9,538 nt of DNA from an uncultured Lachnospiraceae bacterium (GTDB lineage: Bacteria; Bacillota_A; Clostridia; Lachnospirales; Lachnospiraceae). Positions 6,820-9,538 of this stretch are shown here, piece by piece. Positions within the stretch are counted from its first letter, which is position 1, and the number at the start of each line of letters is the position of its first letter. The notes below the pieces were generated by a model that was not told the DNA's origin, did not search any database, and saw nothing but the letters and a program-made list of their open reading frames with translations. The stretch is from NCBI GenBank assembly GCA_947175285.1, contig CAMWMM010000158.1:1-9538 (forward strand), given 5' to 3'. Position numbers and translations under genes: made by a program.

Positions 6820-6852
6820 AATATGTTTAAAATATGTATCGAATATGTAGAT
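6820..6852. repeat. Three phased 11-bp repeats (AATATGTnnnn)
   Basis: AATATGT starts at 6820, 6831 and 6842, an exact 11-bp period (units AATATGTTTAA, AATATGTATCG, AATATGTAGAT). The next unit in register (6853) is degenerate, AATAATATTGA. The array lies about 40 bp upstream of the promoter. Plasmid R1 parC is built of 11-bp repeats around the parMR promoter, so this is a candidate ParR-type centromere. It has fewer clear repeats than R1. Confidence 0.65.
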
Positions 6853-7058
6853 AATAATATTGAAAATTAAACATATATAGTATGATTTGTCCATGTATTA
6901 TGACATAAAATTGATTATATTGTGAATAAAATATTATTTTATCATTAATATATTGTACATATTAAATGAATAATTATCCTGAAAAAATAGAAAATCCAGA
7001 TTATATAAATAAATGTATGAAACAATCCTAATATGTGAAGGTTTAAAATAGAATTATA

Positions 7059-7134
7059 TTTTGATATAACAGAATTTAAAATTTAAATTCTTGATTTTTA
7101 CATATTTTGTTTGCAGTGGTTATTTATATCAAAA
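7059..7134. repeat. Separated 11-bp inverted repeat TTTTGATATAA
   Basis: TTTTGATATAA (7059-7069) and its exact complement TTATATCAAAA (7124-7134) are 54 bp apart and enclose a second inverted repeat with 9-bp arms, AGAATTTAA-AAT-TTAAATTCT (7071-7091). In sequence this AT-rich, some symmetry occurs by chance, so functional meaning is uncertain. It sits where a promoter for the SSB-like genes would be expected. Confidence 0.4.
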
Positions 7135-7264
7135 CAAATATATTTAAAGAACGTAATTAATTATTTTTTATATGTATTTCTAATCCCTTTTTGTTTATGG
7201 TAAATGCCCTGCCGGGCACGGATAGTGTATTGAAACAAAAATAAACATAAAAGGAGATTTTATT

Positions 7265-7789
7265 ATGGCACAGAGAAACACTATTATAGGAACTATTGCA
7301 AACATCCGTGTTAACGAAAATAACAATTGGGTTCTTCGTGATGCGGTTACGGGCATGAATGGTGATACAAAGATTTTTCTTTCCATTGCTGATCGCTTCT
7401 GGTCTTCAAAGAATCAGAGAATGGAAACGCGCTATATCCCATTTCAGGCTTTTGTATCAGAAGGCACAACGATCTGCAAAGGACAGCTTGTCGCGGCTGA
7501 TTTCATTGTTAACCCGTATGTTGACAGGGACGGATATACATCGATTGCCTTTGATGTCATCAACTGGGATTTTAGCCTTGGCATGGGGAGCGGTGGAGCC
7601 CGTATAGATCCGGAACGGGGAATGCGTGTTGCTGGTGGCCAGTTCAACGATGATGTGAGCGATAACATGGACGACAGCATGAACGATAGCACGAATGCCA
7701 ATGTAAGCAATAACACTCAGGCAGAAAATACAGATGACGGCTTCAGAAACATTCCTGACGGGATTGACGAGGAACTGCCCTTTAATTAA
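7265..7789 (+). CDS. OB-fold SSB-like protein with acidic tip
   Basis: This 174-residue protein resembles single-stranded DNA-binding proteins in layout. An N-terminal OB-fold-like region (about 1-105, NTIIGTIANIRV...TKIFLSIADRFWSS...RYIPFQAFV...SIAFDVINWDFSL) is followed by a Gly/Asp/Asn-rich flexible linker and an acidic end, DGIDEELPFN (165-174), similar to the SSB tip that recruits replication and repair partners. The OB core is only distantly like classical SSB, so the assignment rests on the strand pattern, the linker and the tip. AAGGAG lies 8 bases before the ATG. It is followed 117 nt later by a shorter paralogue in the same orientation. Confidence 0.7.
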   Translation: MAQRNTIIGTIANIRVNENNNWVLRDAVTGMNGDTKIFLSIADRFWSSKNQRMETRYIPFQAFVSEGTTICKGQLVAADFIVNPYVDRDGYTSIAFDVINWDFSLGMGSGGARIDPERGMRVAGGQFNDDVSDNMDDSMNDSTNANVSNNTQAENTDDGFRNIPDGIDEELPFN

Positions 7790-7848
7790 TTACAGGTAAG
7801 AGGAACCAGCATAGCGGTCTCCTCCTGCACTTTGGACCAGCCAGGAAA

Positions 7849-7864
7849 GAGCCTTGTCAGGCTC
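7849..7864 (+). promoter_or_regulatory. Leader hairpin before second SSB-like gene
   Basis: GAGCCT-TGTC-AGGCTC has perfect 6-bp arms and no T-run, so it is not a terminator. Upstream, GGTC (7816-7819) and GACC (7835-7838) can pair around CCTCCT (7821-7826), which is complementary to the downstream AGGAG (7893-7897). The 117-nt gap may therefore be a structured leader that controls translation of the second gene. Confidence 0.35.
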
Positions 7865-7906
7865 GAAAGAAATATTGAAAAAATTATTGAATAGGAGAAT
7901 AAAATT

Positions 7907-8368
7907 ATGCAGCGAAATTCAATTGTAGGTAACATAGCAAAGATCATGGTACAGAATACAGATGGAAAATGGGATTCTGTGCAATCCGTCAAAGGCGGTG
8001 AAAACGGTACAAAGGTATTTGTTAATATCGCGGACCATTACTGGAGCAAAGATAAGGGCGGTCAGATAACAAGATTTATTCCGATGCAGGGATTTGTGCC
8101 GCGGAATCTTACTGTCGAGGTTGGAATGTTAGTAGATGTTGAGTATTTCATTAATACCTATGCAAAAGACGGAATGTCAAATGTATCCATGGATATCACA
8201 CACTGGGACGTATCACTGCGTTCGGCAAATAAACAGCAGGATAAGCAGCAGGCTGCAGCCAGCAATACAGCCAGCAATGCTGCAGAGGAAGAAATCCCGG
8301 AGCAGCCAAAAGAAGCTGCAAAGCCGCGAACGAGAGCAAAGGCAAATGCAAAGAAATCAGCAGCTTAA
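7907..8368 (+). CDS. OB-fold SSB-like paralogue with basic tail
   Basis: This 153-residue protein is a clear paralogue of the preceding one. The two align through the first ~105 residues: QRNSIVGNIAKI with QRNTIIGTIANI, TKVFVNIADHYWS with TKIFLSIADRFWS, RFIPMQGFV with RYIPFQAFV, and ITHWDVSL with VINWDFSL. The tails differ. After a Gln/Ala/Asn-rich linker and an acidic EEEIPEQ patch, this one ends in a basic KPRTRAKANAKKSAA (139-153), with no SSB-type tip. It should bind nucleic acid through the OB-like core, and the basic tail may add DNA contacts, by inference. AGGAG lies 9 bases before the ATG. A UUCG hairpin follows the gene. Confidence 0.7.
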   Translation: MQRNSIVGNIAKIMVQNTDGKWDSVQSVKGGENGTKVFVNIADHYWSKDKGGQITRFIPMQGFVPRNLTVEVGMLVDVEYFINTYAKDGMSNVSMDITHWDVSLRSANKQQDKQQAAASNTASNAAEEEIPEQPKEAAKPRTRAKANAKKSAA

Positions 8369-8385
8369 ATAACAGAACTTTAAAC

Positions 8386-8421
8386 ATAAGGCAGAACTTC
8401 GGTTTTGCCTTATTTAATTAA
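8386..8421 (+). terminator. UUCG-tetraloop hairpin after SSB-like genes
   Basis: A 12-bp stem (8386-8397 with 8402-8413, ATAAGGCAGAAC paired to GTTTTGCCTTAT with one G-U pair) is capped by the very stable C(UUCG)G loop and followed by TTAATTAA. The T-tract is weak, so termination may be partial, which would let some transcription reach the DUF5688 gene. Confidence 0.7.
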
Positions 8422-8452
8422 CAGTAACCGATAAAAAGTGAGGAGTGGAATG

Positions 8453-9373
8453 ATGATGGATTTTGCGAATTTTGCGGGGGCAGTTAAAAATGAAGTTGAA
8501 AAGGCAGTAGACAGCAATTGTCAAATAAGGATCAGTGACGTAAAGAAAAACAATGGTATGACACTTAAAGGTATTACAATAGTGGAAGATAACAATAATC
8601 TTTCACCAACTGTTTATCTCAATGATTATTACAAAGCTTATATAAGTGGAGAGACAACGTTTGCCAATGTCATCAATGATGTGATAGGTACATACCATAA
8701 GAACAAAGTTAAGCAGAATATAGACATGAGATATCTGCTGGATTATGAGAAAATAAGGCAGCGTATTGTTTATAAACTTATCAATGCAGAGAAAAATAAA
8801 GAATTGTTAGATGACATACCTCATATTGAATATTTGGACCTGGCTATTGTCTTTCAGTGCCTTGTTGCGCAGGAAGATACAGGGATAGCCACAATACTGG
8901 TCCATAATGTACACCAGAAATTGTGGGGTGTATCTGTGGAAGAACTGTATCAGGCGGCACAGGTAAATACGCAGCTGCATTTAGGGCATGAGATCAAAAC
9001 CATGCCAGAAGTTTTATGTGAGATCATGAAAGCTGAAAATACGGAAGATTCTGATCATAGTGAATATATGGAGGAATTTTTTGAAGATGTCCAGATGTAT
9101 GTGCTTAGTAATAAAAACCGGGTAGAAGGTGCAGCCTGTATGCTGTATCCAGGGTTGATTCAGGAATTTGCCGATAAGACTGGCAGCAGCCTGTATATTA
9201 TTCCTTCTTCTATTCATGAGCTGTTACTGATACCGACCGATAATGACAACAATTATGCAGAGATTAAGGGAATGATTAAAGAAATCAATGATACACAGGT
9301 CAGTACGCAGGAAATCCTTTCTTATTCATTATATTTCTATGACAGACAGATGGGAGATGTTATAAGATTGTAA
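8453..9373 (+). CDS. DUF5688 family protein
   Basis: This protein of about 306 residues has no known biochemical function. I recognise it as DUF5688 from its motif set, positions approximate: KGITIVEDNNNLSPTVYLNDYYKAY (39-63), YLDLAIVFQCLV (127-138), GIATILVHNVHQKLWGVSVEELYQAAQVNT (144-173), a long central helical part, then MYVLSNKNRVEGAACMLYPG (215-234), LYIIPSSIHELLLIPTD (247-263) and a conserved end SYSLYFYDRQMGDVI. No catalytic motif, signal peptide or membrane segment is seen. Starts are possible at GTG 8438 and ATG 8450, 8453 or 8456. AGGAG (8441-8445) gives best spacing to 8453 and overlaps the GTG start, arguing against GTG. The family is often seen in accessory regions of Lachnospiraceae-type genomes. 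Confidence 0.8.
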   Translation: MMDFANFAGAVKNEVEKAVDSNCQIRISDVKKNNGMTLKGITIVEDNNNLSPTVYLNDYYKAYISGETTFANVINDVIGTYHKNKVKQNIDMRYLLDYEKIRQRIVYKLINAEKNKELLDDIPHIEYLDLAIVFQCLVAQEDTGIATILVHNVHQKLWGVSVEELYQAAQVNTQLHLGHEIKTMPEVLCEIMKAENTEDSDHSEYMEEFFEDVQMYVLSNKNRVEGAACMLYPGLIQEFADKTGSSLYIIPSSIHELLLIPTDNDNNYAEIKGMIKEINDTQVSTQEILSYSLYFYDRQMGDVIRL

Positions 9374-9411
9374 GGCTGGCAAATAAGTATATGCGGCAGG
9401 AGGAATGAAAA

Positions 9412-9538
9412 ATGGCGCTTTATAAAAAGCTGGATATGTGGTCAATATTTGACCGGTTGGAAAAAATGATGGATTACTGTTATAACGGGAATGAGAAAGA
9501 CAGTCCTTACTGGGATCACTATTATGACCAGATCAACG
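9412..9538 (+). CDS. Unrecognised gene, 5' part only
   Basis: An open frame starting at ATG 9412 continues to the window edge, giving 42 residues (MALYKKLDMWSIFDRLEK...SPYWDHYYDQIN). AGGAGG lies 8 bases before the ATG, an ideal site, and the gene begins 38 nt after the DUF5688 stop, so the two are probably co-transcribed. The sequence is rich in aromatic residues (W, Y, F) and charge. I do not recognise the family; it is cut by the window end. Confidence 0.7.
   Translation, partial: MALYKKLDMWSIFDRLEKMMDYCYNGNEKDSPYWDHYYDQIN

Larger units (their letters stand above)
6715..7264. other. Very AT-rich divergent spacer, candidate centromere region
   Basis: This 550-base gap between divergent genes has no credible ORF. 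The left part contains the parR-like promoter (6753-6781), two dyads and three phased AATATGT repeats. AATATGT also occurs at 7030, and its reverse complement at 6957 and 7100. One DnaA-box-like TGTGAATAA lies at 6921-6929. Further right are a 9-bp-arm inverted repeat (7071-7091), an 11-bp inverted pair (7059-7069 and 7124-7134) and a small GC-rich hairpin TGCCC-TGCC-GGGCA (7205-7218) shortly before the SSB-like gene. A weak plus-strand promoter candidate is TTGATA-17-TAAATT (7061-7089). Confidence 0.6.

Noticed and set aside
6921..6929. DnaA box (TGTGAATAA) as evidence for a replication origin
   Set aside because: Only a single match in an AT-rich spacer and no initiator gene nearby; kept as a note only.

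Overview
The window looks like part of a large plasmid, chromid or integrative element from an AT-rich Gram-positive gut-type bacterium, most likely a Lachnospiraceae-like member of the Clostridia. That assignment is inference. It rests on strong AGGAGG-type ribosome binding sites, sigma-A-type promoters, AT-rich spacers, and a protein content (viroplasmin-type RNase H, SLOG/DUF1273 protein, DUF5688 protein, LysM membrane protein) familiar from accessory replicons of that family. No rRNA, tRNA, transposase, integrase, CRISPR array or replication initiator is visible.

Layout, left to right. Positions 1-449 are an AT-rich spacer with a GC-rich island (about 331-392). Positions 450-2387 (minus strand) hold a translationally coupled parA-parB operon. 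Positions 2388-2892 are a divergent spacer with a parA promoter candidate and two copies of a 47-bp repeat, each ending in a TTTCCA-N-TGGAAA palindrome; these are good operator or centromere candidates. Positions 2893-3096 contain small overlapping frames that look like a decayed short gene. Positions 3097-4733 (plus strand) hold a membrane-anchored LysM protein, a two-domain RNase H1 and a YpsA-like SLOG protein, closed by a strong terminator at 4745-4796.

Positions 4842-6714 (minus strand) carry a second, unrelated partition module: an RHH-like DNA-binding adaptor with an AT-hook, then a ParM-like actin ATPase. Its promoter is a perfect TTGACA-17-TATAAT. Directly upstream of that promoter are two short dyads and three exact AATATGT repeats at 11-bp spacing, a layout like a parC centromere. 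Positions 6715-7264 are a very AT-rich divergent spacer. Positions 7265-8368 (plus strand) encode two paralogous OB-fold, SSB-like proteins whose tails differ: one has an SSB-type acidic tip (DEELPFN), the other a basic Ala/Lys/Arg tail. A UUCG-loop hairpin follows. Positions 8453-9373 encode a DUF5688 protein, and an unrecognised gene starts at 9412 and runs off the edge.

Taken together this is a maintenance region. Two different DNA segregation machines (ParA-type and actin-type) flank a small operon for RNA:DNA hybrid removal and possible cell-envelope or cell-division control, next to single-stranded DNA-binding proteins. The most interesting points are the double partition system, the two candidate centromeres, the reversed adaptor-actin gene order, the divergent tails of the SSB-like pair, and the pairing of a YneA-like with a YpsA-like protein.
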